This document shows positions 55,301 to 64,000 of a stretch of 64,000 bases of DNA, piece after piece; position 1 is the first letter of the stretch; each line of letters starts with the position of its first letter. Both the position numbers and the translations under genes were made by a program. The notes under the pieces were generated by a model that saw only the letters and a program-made list of their open reading frames with translations, made no database searches and was not told the origin of the DNA. Origin of the DNA: a bacterium 1xD42-87 (GTDB lineage: Bacteria > Bacillota > Clostridia > Lachnospirales > Lachnospiraceae). The stretch covers positions 149,992 to 213,991 of the forward strand of contig RAYM01000013.1 in NCBI GenBank assembly GCA_003611805.1, in the 5' to 3' direction.

Positions 55301-56095
55301 AAGAGGGAGATTGTTATCACCAACGACGAGACCGGCGAATCCAAGACTTACCTGATTCCTTACGGTTCCAGAATTAAGGTGCTGGACGGCGCCACGCTGG
55401 AAGCGGGTGATGAGCTGACAGAGGGCAGCGTCAATCCCCATGACCTGTTAAAGATCAAAGGTATCCGTGCGGTACAGGATTACATGCTCCGTGAGGTACA
55501 GAGAGTGTACCGTCTGCAGGGTGTGGATATCTCCGATAAGCATATTGAGGTGATCGTGCGGCAGATGCTCAAAAAAGTCCGCATTGAGAACAGCGGCGAT
55601 ACCGACTTCCTGCCGGGCACGCTTGTGGACGTTCTGGATTATGAGGATATGAACGAGGAGCTGTTCAAGGAGGGCAAGGAGCCTGCGGAAGGCAAGCAGA
55701 TACTGCTCGGTATCACCAAGGCGGCGCTTGCGACGGATTCCTTCCTGTCGGCGGCATCCTTCCAGGAGACGACCAAGGTGCTGACAGAGGCGGCAATCAA
55801 GGGTAAGGTGGACTCCCTAATCGGTCTGAAGGAGAACGTGATTATCGGTAAGCTGATTCCCGCAGGTACGGGCATGAGACGATACCGCGATACGAGACTC
55901 AGCACGGACGAGAATCTTCTCAGCCGTCTGCAGATGGAGGACGAACTGGAATTTGAGGACGGCTCCTACGAGGACGAAGAGTTCGAGAACGCAGATGATA
56001 TGGAGGAGATTGAGGAGATCGAAGAGCTGGATGGCGATATCGATGAGGCGGAGGAGTTCGTGGAAGCCGAGGAAGAGCTGGAGCCGGTGGAATAG
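52346..56095 (+). CDS. rpoC: RNA polymerase beta' subunit
   Basis: 1249 residues. The N-terminal zinc site is [20 protein letters not shown]. The catalytic NADFDGD (about 454-460) carries the three Mg-binding Asp (456, 458, 460). The second zinc site is [13 protein letters not shown]. An acidic tail of about 50 residues (from about 1197) contains more than half Asp/Glu. It lies 17 nt after rpoB. Confidence 0.98.
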   Translation: MSDMKQEAYQPMTFDAIKIGLASPEKIREWSRGEVTKPETINYRTLKPEKEGLFCERIFGPSKDWECHCGKYKKIRYKGVVCDRCGVEVTKSSVRRERMGRIELAAPVSHIWYFKGIPSRMGLILDLSPRVLEKVLYFASYIVLDGGETDLDYKQVLTEKEYQDARETWGNKFRVGMGAEAIKELLQAINLEEEAAELKEGLKESTGQKRARIIKRLEVVEAFRESGNQPEWMIMDVIPVIPPDLRPMVQLDGGRFATSDLNDLYRRIINRNNRLKRLLELGAPDIIVRNEKRMLQEAVDALIDNGRRGRPVTGPGNRALKSLSDMLKGKSGRFRQNLLGKRVDYSGRSVIVVGPELKIYQCGLPKEMAIELFKPFVMKELVFRGISQNIKAAKKLVERLDTQVWDVLEEVIKEHPVMLNRAPTLHRLGIQAFEPILVEGKAIKLHPLVCTAFNADFDGDQMAVHLPLSVEAQAECRFLLLSPNNLLKPSDGGPVAVPSQDMVLGIYYLTQERPGALGEGKFFKNVNEAILAYENKACTLHSRINVRVTKKDASGKEVSGNVESTLGRFLFNEILPQDLGYVDRSDPKNLLKPEVDFHVGKKQLKQILEKVINIHGAVRTAEVLDLIKSTGYKYSTQAAMTVSISDMTVPAEKEKMLEEAQATVDRISMDFRRGKCTEEERYRQVVETWNKTDKDLTEVLLSGLDKYNNIYMMADSGARGSNQQIKQLAGMRGLMADTTGRTIELPIKSNFREGLDVLEYFMSAHGARKGLSDTALRTADSGYLTRRMVDVSQELIIRETDCCEGRDEIPGMVVKAFMDGKETIEGLKDRIMGRFSCEDIKDNDGNMIVKRNHMITPARAAKILSVGMDENGEPIEGERQIREVKIRTILTCRSHVGICAKCYGANMATGEAVQVGEAVGIIAAQSIGEPGTQLTMRTFHTGGVAGDDITQGLPRVEELFEARKPKGLAIIAEFGGVATIKDTKKKREIVITNDETGESKTYLIPYGSRIKVLDGATLEAGDELTEGSVNPHDLLKIKGIRAVQDYMLREVQRVYRLQGVDISDKHIEVIVRQMLKKVRIENSGDTDFLPGTLVDVLDYEDMNEELFKEGKEPAEGKQILLGITKAALATDSFLSAASFQETTKVLTEAAIKGKVDSLIGLKENVIIGKLIPAGTGMRRYRDTRLSTDENLLSRLQMEDELEFEDGSYEDEEFENADDMEEIEEIEELDGDIDEAEEFVEAEEELEPVE

Positions 56096-56150
56096 GGCTA
56101 TATAAAAGTGCTCAGCTCGCGCACACTCACAAAAATTAAATAAAAGTGTA

Positions 56151-56209
56151 TTGACAACGCATTCATGGGCAAGTATACTAGGGTAGTGTGCACATGAATG
56201 CGTTTTTTT
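56151..56209 (+). promoter_or_regulatory. rpsL promoter nested in the rpoBC terminator hairpin
   Basis: TTGACA (56151-56156), 17 bp, TATACT (56174-56179). The perfect inverted repeat ACGCATTCATG (56157-56167) and CATGAATGCGT (56193-56203), ending in T7, encloses the spacer and -10 box. Read-through RNA from rpoC can form the terminator; RNA started near 56186 cannot. Confidence 0.8.
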
Positions 56210-56266
56210 GCGCGCTTTTGTGCGCCAAAATACCATTATTTTATATTCCAACAGGAGGTGAAAAGA

Positions 56267-56686
56267 ATGCCAACATTTAACCAGTTAGTTAGAAAGGGAC
56301 GTCAGACATCCGTGAAGAAGTCTACGGCGCCTGCTCTGTTAAAGGGATACAACTCCCTTCACAAAGCTGCTACCGATACCGCTTCTCCGCAGAAGAGAGG
56401 TGTCTGCACCGCTGTTAAGACAGCAACTCCTAAGAAGCCTAACTCAGCGCTCAGAAAGATTGCCAGAGTGCGTCTTTCCAACGGAATTGAAGTGACAAGC
56501 TACATTCCCGGCGAGGGTCATAACCTGCAGGAGCATAGCGTTGTCCTGATCCGTGGCGGAAGAGTCAAGGATCTGCCCGGTACCAGATACCACATTATCA
56601 GAGGTACGTTAGATACCGCGGGAGTCGCTAACAGAAGACAGGCTCGTTCCAAGTACGGCGCTAAGAGACCGAAGGCCGCGAAGTAA
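56267..56686 (+). CDS. rpsL: 30S ribosomal protein S12
   Basis: 139 residues: [32 protein letters not shown] (streptomycin-site Lys in KPNSALRK), [20 protein letters not shown]. The ATG at 56267 follows AGGAGGTG; an in-frame start at 56198 would add a non-homologous extension. First gene of rpsL-rpsG-fusA-tuf. No L7Ae-like gene lies between rpoC and rpsL. Confidence 0.98.
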   Translation: MPTFNQLVRKGRQTSVKKSTAPALLKGYNSLHKAATDTASPQKRGVCTAVKTATPKKPNSALRKIARVRLSNGIEVTSYIPGEGHNLQEHSVVLIRGGRVKDLPGTRYHIIRGTLDTAGVANRRQARSKYGAKRPKAAK

Positions 56687-57515
<829 letters not shown>

Positions 57516-57530
57516 AAGGAGGAAAAAACC

Positions 57531-59648
57531 TTGGCTGGAAGAGAATATCCACTAGAGAGAACCAGAAATATTGGTATTATGGCTCATATCGATGCGGGCA
57601 AAACCACACTGACAGAGCGTATCCTTTATTATACTGGCGTAAACTATAAGATCGGTGATACTCACGAAGGCACGGCTACCATGGACTGGATGGAGCAGGA
57701 GCAGGAGAGAGGTATCACGATCACATCAGCCGCTACCACATGCCACTGGACTCTGGAAGAGAACTGCAAACCCAAGCCCGGTGCATTGGAGCATCGTATC
57801 AATATCATTGATACTCCCGGTCACGTAGACTTCACCGTAGAAGTCGAGCGTTCACTCCGCGTACTTGATGGTGCCGTAGGCGTATTTTGTGCAAAGGGCG
57901 GTGTGGAGCCGCAGTCAGAGAACGTGTGGAGACAGGCTGATACCTACAACGTACCGAGAATGGCGTTTATCAACAAGATGGATATCTTGGGCGCTAACTT
58001 CTACGGCGCTGTAGATCAGATCAGAAACAGATTAGGTAAAAACGCAATCATTCTCCAGTTACCCATCGGTAAGGAGGATGACTTCAAGGGAATCATCGAC
58101 CTGTTCGAGATGAAGGCTTACATCTACAATGATGATAAGGGCGATGATATCACCATCACGGAGATTCCCGCCGATATGGCGGATGACGCCGCTCTCTACC
58201 ATGATGAGCTGGTGGAAAAAGTCTGCGAGCTGGACGATGATCTGACAATGATGTATCTGGAGGGTGAAGAGCCTTCCGTAGAAGACATGAAGAAAGCGCT
58301 GCGCAAAGGTACCTGCGAATGTACGGCAGTTCCCGTATGCTGCGGTTCCGCTTACAGAAATAAGGGCGTGCAGAAGCTTTTGGATGCAGTCCTTGAGTAT
58401 ATGCCGGCGCCGACTGATATCGAGGCGATCAAGGGTACGGATATGGAAGGCAATGAGATCGTGAGACATTCCTCCGATGACGAGCCTTTCGCCGCCCTTG
58501 CATTCAAGATTATGGCAGATCCCTTCGTGGGTAAGCTGGCGTTCTTCCGCGTGTACTCAGGCACCTGCAATTCGGGTTCCTACGTGTACAATGCGACGAA
58601 GGACAAGAAGGAGCGTATCGGACGTATCCTGCAGATGCACGCAAACAAGAGGGCAGAGCTTGACAAAGTGTATTCCGGCGATATTGCGGCGGCAGTAGGG
58701 TTTAAGTTTACCGCAACCGGCGATACTATTTGTGACGAGCAGCATCCCGTTATCCTGGAGTCCATGGAATTCCCGGAGCCGGTTATCGAGCTTGCGATTG
58801 AGCCTAAGACCAAGGCTGGTCAGGGCAAGATGGGCGAGGCGCTTGCGAAACTTGCAGAGGAAGACCCGACTTTCCGTGCGCACACGGATCAGGAGACAGG
58901 ACAGACCATCATCGCAGGTATGGGTGAGCTGCACCTGGAGATTATCGTAGACAGACTGCTGCGTGAGTTCAAGGTGGAGGCTAACGTGGGTGCGCCTCAG
59001 GTTGCGTACAAAGAGACCTTTACCAAGCCGATCGATCAGGAATACAAATATGCGAAGCAGTCCGGCGGTCGTGGTCAGTACGGTCACTGTAAAGTTAAAT
59101 TTGAGCCCATGGATCCGAACGGGGAGGAGACCTTCAAGTTCGAGAGCTCTGTTGTCGGCGGCGCGATTCCGAAGGAATATATTCCGGCAGTCGGAGAAGG
59201 TATCGAGGAAGCTTCCAAGGCAGGTATCCTCGGCGGGTTCCCCGTACTTGGCGTTCATGCCAATGTATATGACGGTTCCTACCACGAGGTTGACTCTTCC
59301 GAGATGGCATTCCACATCGCAGGTTCCATGTGCTTCAAGGAAGCCATGAAGAAGGCGAACCCGGTACTGCTTGAGCCTATCATGAAGGTGGAAGTTACCA
59401 TGCCCGAGGAGTATATGGGCGACGTAATCGGCGATATCAATTCCCGCCGCGGACGCATTGAAGGCATGGAGGATATCGGCGGAGGCAAGATGGTGAAGGG
59501 TTATGTGCCGCTTGCTGAGATGTTCGGTTATTCCACTGACTTACGTTCCAAGACACAGGGACGCGGAAACTATTCCATGTTCTTTGAGAAGTACGAGCAG
59601 GTGCCGAAGAGCGTGCAGGAGAAAGTATTGGCTGCAAAGACCAAGTAA
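57531..59648 (+). CDS. fusA: Elongation factor G
   Basis: 705 residues, translocation GTPase. G1 AHIDAGKTT (18-26), G2 region [13 protein letters not shown]3 DTPGHVDF and G4 NKMD. C-terminal domains IV/V with [15 protein letters not shown]. The start is TTG at 57531 behind AAAGGAGG. Confidence 0.98.
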   Translation: MAGREYPLERTRNIGIMAHIDAGKTTLTERILYYTGVNYKIGDTHEGTATMDWMEQEQERGITITSAATTCHWTLEENCKPKPGALEHRINIIDTPGHVDFTVEVERSLRVLDGAVGVFCAKGGVEPQSENVWRQADTYNVPRMAFINKMDILGANFYGAVDQIRNRLGKNAIILQLPIGKEDDFKGIIDLFEMKAYIYNDDKGDDITITEIPADMADDAALYHDELVEKVCELDDDLTMMYLEGEEPSVEDMKKALRKGTCECTAVPVCCGSAYRNKGVQKLLDAVLEYMPAPTDIEAIKGTDMEGNEIVRHSSDDEPFAALAFKIMADPFVGKLAFFRVYSGTCNSGSYVYNATKDKKERIGRILQMHANKRAELDKVYSGDIAAAVGFKFTATGDTICDEQHPVILESMEFPEPVIELAIEPKTKAGQGKMGEALAKLAEEDPTFRAHTDQETGQTIIAGMGELHLEIIVDRLLREFKVEANVGAPQVAYKETFTKPIDQEYKYAKQSGGRGQYGHCKVKFEPMDPNGEETFKFESSVVGGAIPKEYIPAVGEGIEEASKAGILGGFPVLGVHANVYDGSYHEVDSSEMAFHIAGSMCFKEAMKKANPVLLEPIMKVEVTMPEEYMGDVIGDINSRRGRIEGMEDIGGGKMVKGYVPLAEMFGYSTDLRSKTQGRGNYSMFFEKYEQVPKSVQEKVLAAKTK

Positions 59649-59662
59649 TACAAAGAAAATGC

Positions 59663-59691
59663 TTGAAAAACTTGGCAATCTTTAATATAAT
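59663..59691 (+). promoter_or_regulatory. Promoter of tuf
   Basis: TTGAAA (59663-59668), 17 bp, TATAAT (59686-59691), giving tuf a promoter separate from fusA. Confidence 0.7.
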
Positions 59692-59765
59692 CAAAGATAG
59701 CTGATTAATCATGTAGATTGTTTGTGTAACTAAGAAAGTAAATTATTTTAAGGAGGACTTTAGAA

Positions 59766-60953
59766 ATGGCTAAAGCTAAATTTGAGAGAAACAAACCCCA
59801 TTGTAATATTGGTACCATTGGTCACGTTGACCATGGTAAAACAACTCTGACAGCGGCGATCACAAAGGTGCTTTCCGAGAGAGTTGCAGGTAACACGGCT
59901 ACAGATTTCGAGAACATCGATAAGGCTCCCGAGGAGAGAGAGAGAGGTATCACCATCTCTACCGCTCACGTTGAGTATGAGACAGACAAGAGACATTACG
60001 CTCACGTTGACTGCCCCGGCCATGCTGACTACGTTAAGAACATGATCACCGGTGCTGCACAGATGGATGGTGCTATCCTTGTTGTTGCTGCTACTGACGG
60101 TGTTATGGCACAGACTAAGGAGCATATCCTTCTGTCCCGTCAGGTAGGTGTACCTTATATCGTAGTGTTCATGAACAAGTGTGATATGGTAGACGATCCC
60201 GAGCTGTTAGAGCTGGTTGAGATGGAGATCACCGAGCAGCTTGAGGAGTATGAGTTCACAGACTGCCCGATCGTTAAGGGTTCCGCTTTGAAGGCTCTGG
60301 AAGATCCTGCAGGCGAGTGGGGCGACAAGATCATGGAACTCATGAGCACTGTTGACGATTATATTCCGGATCCTCAGCGTGATACAGATAAGCCTTTCCT
60401 TATGCCTGTCGAGGACGTATTCTCCATCACAGGTCGTGGTACCGTTGCTACCGGTAGAGTAGAGCGTGGTACTCTGCATATGTCTGATGAAGTTGAAATC
60501 ATCGGCGTTAAGGAAGAGACTCAGAAGTCCGTTGTAACCGGTATTGAGATGTTCCGTAAGCTGCTTGACGAGGCTCAGGCTGGTGATAACATCGGTGTTC
60601 TGCTTCGTGGTATCCAGAGAACTGACATCGAGAGAGGTCAGGTTCTTGCGAAACCCGGCACAGTTACCTGCCACAAGAAATTTACGGCTCAGGTATACGT
60701 TCTGACCAAGGACGAGGGTGGTCGTCATACACCTTTCTTCAACAATTATCGTCCTCAGTTCTACTTCAGAACAACGGATATCACAGGTGTATGTAATCTG
60801 CCTGAGGGTACAGAGATGTGCATGCCTGGTGATAACGTGGAGATGACGATTGAGCTGATTCACCCGATCGCTATGGAGCAGGGTCTGACGTTTGCTATTC
60901 GTGAGGGCGGACGTACAGTAGGATCTGGCCGTGTGGCTACGATTATTGAGTAA
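59766..60953 (+). CDS. tuf: Elongation factor Tu
   Basis: 395 residues. G1 GHVDHGKTT (18-26), G2 region [16 protein letters not shown]3 [12 protein letters not shown] and G4 NKCD. It ends [18 protein letters not shown]. The same last 17 residues are encoded again at 63790-63843. The ribosome-binding site is AAGGAGG. Confidence 0.99.
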   Translation: MAKAKFERNKPHCNIGTIGHVDHGKTTLTAAITKVLSERVAGNTATDFENIDKAPEERERGITISTAHVEYETDKRHYAHVDCPGHADYVKNMITGAAQMDGAILVVAATDGVMAQTKEHILLSRQVGVPYIVVFMNKCDMVDDPELLELVEMEITEQLEEYEFTDCPIVKGSALKALEDPAGEWGDKIMELMSTVDDYIPDPQRDTDKPFLMPVEDVFSITGRGTVATGRVERGTLHMSDEVEIIGVKEETQKSVVTGIEMFRKLLDEAQAGDNIGVLLRGIQRTDIERGQVLAKPGTVTCHKKFTAQVYVLTKDEGGRHTPFFNNYRPQFYFRTTDITGVCNLPEGTEMCMPGDNVEMTIELIHPIAMEQGLTFAIREGGRTVGSGRVATIIE

Positions 60954-60996
60954 ATAGAATTCTTGCGAATTCATTAGTAAAATAGCTAGATTTTAT

Positions 60997-61028
60997 GGGG
61001 CTTTCCGAGAAATCGGGAAGCCCTTTTT
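60997..61028 (+). terminator. Terminator of tuf
   Basis: GGGCTTTCCGA (60998-61008) and TCGGGAAGCCC (61013-61023, one mismatch) followed by T5. Confidence 0.9.
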
Positions 61029-61443
61029 GAAACTTTGCAACAGTGAAAATGTGTAAAACGGTGCCTAAACGGTGCCATAAGCGAATTATTAGCTTTGACA
61101 AAAGGCGATATAAGTATTGAAATGGAAACACGACGCTCTAACTCCAGTAAGAATGACTGATCAATCTTATCTTCGGGTAAGCGGTGGAAGCAGTCCGGCT
61201 CGCTAAAGTAGCGTTTCTGGGGACTCTTTCCATTCTCAGGGAAGAGTGGATCTTCTGATTATAGGGCTGATGAATAATATGAGAAGTTCGGCAGAGGAAA
61301 TTGTATTAAAAGAACTGATATATGTGTAGTATTGGTGCGGAGCGTAATGCTTCGCATTTTCAAGTTCCTAATGCAGAATAATTGTTGTTATGATATAATC
61401 AATTTGCCTTAAAAGGAAATTTTAAAGTTTGGAGTAGAAAATA
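61029..61443. other. Non-coding start of the AT-rich segment
   Basis: No gene seen. Two direct repeats AAACGGTGCC (61056-61065, 61067-61076) lie 11 bp apart. A TGATATAAT extended -10 (61391-61399) can serve the first GNAT gene. An AATGCTTCGCATT word (61348-61360) matches hairpin words seen at 19505 and 34076. Confidence 0.4.
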
Positions 61444-61974
61444 ATGGGTCAAATTAAGCTGATTAAGGTATCTGCTGAGTATGCAGAAAAAATTTTGGAA
61501 TATAGAGCTGAATTTCCTACTGAACGTATGAGAGTTACATATGACCCAAGCAGAATACCGGGTATGGATTATCTTGAAAAGTATGAAACTGTGTTTGAGT
61601 GGCTTCAATTTTGTGAAGATATGGTGGATAAAATAACCTGGTACATGGCAATCCGTGAAAACGACGGTAAAATTGTCGGTTTTATTGTTTTTCGTCATAA
61701 GCTGGAATACGATGATGACGATATAGAATTTGCTTCAAACTTTGGCTATTCAGTTCGCCCAAGTGAGCGCGGCAAAGGATATGCAAAAGAGCAACTTAGG
61801 CTTGGTTTACAGAAAGCAAAAGAAATGGGACTTGATAAAGTGCGAATTGTTTGTCGTGATATAAACATTGGTAGCAATAAAACAATTCTTGCTAACAGTG
61901 GTGTGTATGTCGATATGATTCATGGTGAGGTGTCGGGGATGAACATTAATCGTTATGACATTCCGCTTTCCTGA
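61444..61974 (+). CDS. GNAT-family N-acetyltransferase 1
   Basis: 176 residues. The acetyl-CoA-binding core includes GKIVGFIVFRHKL and FGYSVRPSERGKGYAKEQLR (motif A, R-x-x-G-K/G-x-A), followed by AKEMGLDKVRIVCRDINIGS and ANSGVYVDMIHGEV. The substrate is unknown. Codon use is AT-rich compared with the ribosomal genes upstream, suggesting acquisition. Confidence 0.85.
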   Translation: MGQIKLIKVSAEYAEKILEYRAEFPTERMRVTYDPSRIPGMDYLEKYETVFEWLQFCEDMVDKITWYMAIRENDGKIVGFIVFRHKLEYDDDDIEFASNFGYSVRPSERGKGYAKEQLRLGLQKAKEMGLDKVRIVCRDINIGSNKTILANSGVYVDMIHGEVSGMNINRYDIPLS

Positions 61975-62036
61975 TTTTGGGTGACTGGTAGGGGCACATA
62001 TTTTATTGATTTTATTTTATTGAATCTAAAGAGAAA

Positions 62037-62442
62037 ATGACAATGTATTTACATATCAACAGAGAAAAAAATACCGGTGAATCAACTCATGAACCTAATG
62101 AAGCAAACATACTGGGCGCCGGAACGGTCAGAAGAGGATGTTCTAACTGCCATGAAAAATTCGGATTCCTTTGGTGCATTTGACGAAGAAGATAACCTTG
62201 TGGGTTTTGCCATAGTGGTAACGGACTTTGTTTCCATCTGGTATTTGTGTGATGTGATTGTGGATGAGAGTCACAGAGGACAAGGTATCGGGAAGATGCT
62301 CATGTCCGCAGTGGTTTCAGATGAGCGTTTTGTAAAGGCAGGGGCATTATTAAAGACAAAAGATGCCCATGGTTTATACAGAAAATATGGATTTCACGAT
62401 GTGGATGCCGGTAGGGTAATGTATCGTACAAAAGAGGGATGA
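62037..62442 (+). pseudogene. GNAT-family acetyltransferase 2, apparent frameshift near the start
   Basis: The main frame can start at GTG 62077 (121 residues) and carries motif A VDESHRGQGIGKMLMSAV. Homology-like coding (EKKIPVNQLMNLMKQTYW) begins upstream of that GTG. An ATG at 62037 (MTMYLHINREK) with a weak AAAGAG site reads into it only if one A is removed from the A7 run at 62065-62071. Either the gene is frameshifted, it slips on the A7, or it uses the GTG. Annotated as a candidate frameshift; the GTG-start product could still be active. Confidence 0.5.
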
Positions 62443-62460
62443 GTTGAAAGGATTGAACAA

Positions 62461-63009
62461 ATGATTTATTTAGAAACAGAACGGCTTATTTTAAGAGATT
62501 ATCGTGAAGATGATTTTGATGAATATTTTCGGCTGAAAACAGATGAGAAAACGATGTATTATTTGCAGGATATTCAATTGTTTTCAAAAGAGGAAGCGGA
62601 TGAGGACTTTCAGATGGTTCTGGAGGATATGAAAAAGCTGGACAGGAAATTCTATTTTTTACATATGGAATTAAAAGAGTCACATGAGCAGGTTGGAAGT
62701 GTGGGCTACACAGTGACAGACAATACGCCAGCGGGAAAACTGGTTCATGCAGGGTATTTCACATATCCCAAGTTCTGGGGAAATGGGTATACAACGGAGG
62801 CTTTAAAAAAGGTTCTGGAGTTTGCTTTTACGGAACATGACGTGTACAGAGTGACCACAGGATGTCTGGCTGAGAATGTTGGCTCGGAAAGAGTTATGCA
62901 AAAATGTGGTCTGATTAAGGAAGCGGAGCATGTTGATTATGAGTGGCACGATGGGAAAATGAAAACACGATTGGAATATCGGTTGTTGAAGCAAGAGTGG
63001 GAGAAATAG
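62461..63009 (+). CDS. GNAT-family acetyltransferase 3 (RimJ/RimL type)
   Basis: 182 residues. It begins MIYLETERLILRDYREDDFD, the RimJ/RimL-type start. HAGYFTYPKFWGNGYTTEAL is motif A, followed by YRVTTGCLAENVGSERVMQK. Likely acetylates a protein N-terminus or small molecule. The P-loop gene starts 2 nt after the stop. Confidence 0.88.
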   Translation: MIYLETERLILRDYREDDFDEYFRLKTDEKTMYYLQDIQLFSKEEADEDFQMVLEDMKKLDRKFYFLHMELKESHEQVGSVGYTVTDNTPAGKLVHAGYFTYPKFWGNGYTTEALKKVLEFAFTEHDVYRVTTGCLAENVGSERVMQKCGLIKEAEHVDYEWHDGKMKTRLEYRLLKQEWEK

Positions 63010-63010
63010 C

Positions 63011-63643
63011 ATGAAATTCAACAATGTTTATTTTATTAATGGAACCGCATATGCAGGCAAATCGACTATGGTAAAAATGTTGGCAGAAAAATATAATGGA
63101 ATGGCATGTGAAGAAAACTACCATGATGCACGAATTTCAGAGTTAGACAGTTGTGAATTTCCGGGTTTGACATATACAAGGGATTTAAAGGATTGGAGAG
63201 AGTTTATCAGAAGAACTCCAGATGAATATGAAGCATGGATTAAAGAAGCTACGAGAGAATGCACTATTTTGGAATTACAAATTCTTGAAGATTTATCTAA
63301 ACAAGATAAAATGATATTTGTTGATACGAATATTCCAGTAGAAGTATTGGCAGAAGTATCAGATAATGATCATGTTTTAATTATGTTGGCAGAACCAGAA
63401 ATATCTGTTAATAGATTTTTTGAGCGACCAGATAAGGAAAAACAGTTTTTGTATCAATTATTATTAAAGGAAGAAGACACCGACAAAGCGATGGAAAATT
63501 TTAGAGAATGCTTAAAACGTGTTAATTCAAAGGAAATATACGATCATTTTCTAAATTCTGGTTTTGACGTTATTTTAAGAGATGATAAAAGAACAATAGA
63601 AGAGACTCTTGCATTGGTGGAAAAATCATTTAAAATGAAGTAG
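63011..63643 (+). CDS. P-loop NTPase / kinase-like protein
   Basis: 210 residues. A Walker A motif GTAYAGKST (11-19) lies near the N-terminus. A mid-protein MIFVDTNIPVEV resembles a Walker B strand, and a helical, charged C-terminus follows. Resembles small nucleotide- or antibiotic-kinase-like P-loop proteins found beside GNAT genes. The substrate is unknown. Base composition is strongly AT-rich (16 G/C in 63541-63600). Confidence 0.75.
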   Translation: MKFNNVYFINGTAYAGKSTMVKMLAEKYNGMACEENYHDARISELDSCEFPGLTYTRDLKDWREFIRRTPDEYEAWIKEATRECTILELQILEDLSKQDKMIFVDTNIPVEVLAEVSDNDHVLIMLAEPEISVNRFFERPDKEKQFLYQLLLKEEDTDKAMENFRECLKRVNSKEIYDHFLNSGFDVILRDDKRTIEETLALVEKSFKMK

Positions 63644-63789
63644 ATAGATTCTTTTCAGTTTGATTGAGAGGTGCATCCCGGTGCCAAGAAATCATGCAAA
63701 TATCAATAGACCATATAACACTAGCGAAAATACGCAGATTTCAACCATAAAAAGTATAGAAAATACATCAAAAAACGCTATTTATATAG

Positions 63790-63843
63790 CGTGAGGGTGG
63801 TAGAACTGTTGGATCTGGAAGGGTTGCTACTATCATTGAGTAA
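63790..63843 (+). pseudogene. 3' fragment of a second tuf
   Basis: The frame encodes [17 protein letters not shown] and a stop, identical to the last 17 residues of the intact EF-Tu. The 54 nt differ from it at 12 positions, all synonymous. Nothing upstream matches tuf. The following 3' sequence and terminator are also similar in layout, so this is the tail of a diverged tuf. Confidence 0.9.
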
Positions 63844-63865
63844 TTATAATTTATTCAGTAAAATC

Positions 63866-63898
63866 AAGGCTTTCGGAGATTTCTCCGAAAGCCTTTTT
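63866..63898 (+). terminator. Terminator after the tuf fragment
   Basis: AAGGCTTTCGGAGA (63866-63879) and TCTCCGAAAGCCTT (63882-63895) form a perfect 14-bp stem, followed by T. Confidence 0.9.
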
Positions 63899-63961
63899 AC
63901 GTGATGAAACAGCTAAAAATGGATTTGTCAAGTAAAGTGTGTAAATTAATTTGATTTTTTT

Positions 63962-63991
63962 CGGCGGTCTTAATTGACCGCCGTATTTATT
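63962..63991. terminator. Hairpin near the window end
   Basis: CGGCGGTC (63962-63969) and GACCGCCG (63976-63983) with a 6-nt loop. T-rich DNA on both sides suggests a bidirectional terminator. Confidence 0.65.
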
Positions 63992-64000
63992 GTATGAAAC

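Noticed and set aside
63930..63960. Possible insertion-sequence end (GTCAAGTAAAGTGTG...)
   Set aside because: No matching inverted terminal repeat or transposase in the window; cannot be supported.

Overview
The window looks like chromosome of a Gram-positive, low-to-mid GC Firmicute, most likely a motile, saccharolytic member of the Lachnospiraceae (Clostridium cluster XIVa). The reasons are the rpmG-secE-nusG-rplKA / rplJL-rpoBC / rpsL-rpsG-fusA-tuf order, strong sigma-A type promoters (TTGACA-17-TATAAT), AGGAGG ribosome-binding sites, an LytTR/GHKL two-component pair, a PPi-type phosphofructokinase, GH94 and GT35 phosphorylases, and a chemoreceptor with a FliD-like protein. The assignment is inferred from gene content, not from a search.

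Region 1 (1-8.4 kb): a truncated cellobiose phosphorylase diverges from a LacI-type regulator, with the same operator word just downstream of each promoter. Then come small hypothetical proteins, an Asn-rich 49-residue peptide, a THUMP-domain rRNA methylase with an apparently leaderless mRNA, a membrane-anchored amidase-fold protein that has lost its catalytic residues, rdgB, a YfcE-type phosphoesterase, and a six-gene tRNA cluster (Pro-Gly-Arg-His-Gln-Lys) whose last tRNA has a duplicated 3' tail.

Region 2 (8.4-32.8 kb): transport, signalling and carbon storage. There are two MATE exporters, tRNA-Leu, a sugar-type binding lipoprotein beside a chemoreceptor, a membrane lipase, a Ca/Na-type antiporter behind a probable yybP-ykoY manganese riboswitch, a GHKL/LytTR system with a G10 tract at its ribosome-binding site, DegV, PPi-PFK, a second LacI regulator next to glycogen phosphorylase, tandem GT2-TPR glycosyltransferases, UDP-galactopyranose mutase, a biotin-dependent carboxyltransferase and a FliD-like protein.

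Region 3 (33-61 kb): the translation/transcription core. The usual rplKAJL cluster is split. Between rplA and rplJ lies a block of about 11.7 kb with a sensor kinase/OmpR regulator and a divergent operon: a propeller-SBP fusion lipoprotein, two ABC permeases and an HlyD-like adaptor. CapA follows with its own leaderless promoter, then two unknown proteins. Three TTAGAA repeats at exact 11-bp spacing precede the ABC operon promoter. rplJL keeps its own promoter and L10 leader, so the break falls at a transcription-unit boundary.

Region 4 (61-64 kb): visibly AT-rich DNA encoding three GNAT acetyltransferases and a P-loop protein. It lies between the intact tuf (with terminator) and a second, synonymously diverged copy of the last 17 codons of tuf with its own equivalent terminator. 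This looks like acquired DNA that brought a foreign tuf tail.

Recurring themes are hairpin-rich intergenic repeats placed at stop codons, convergent genes whose last codons lie inside terminators, and promoters interleaved with inverted repeats.
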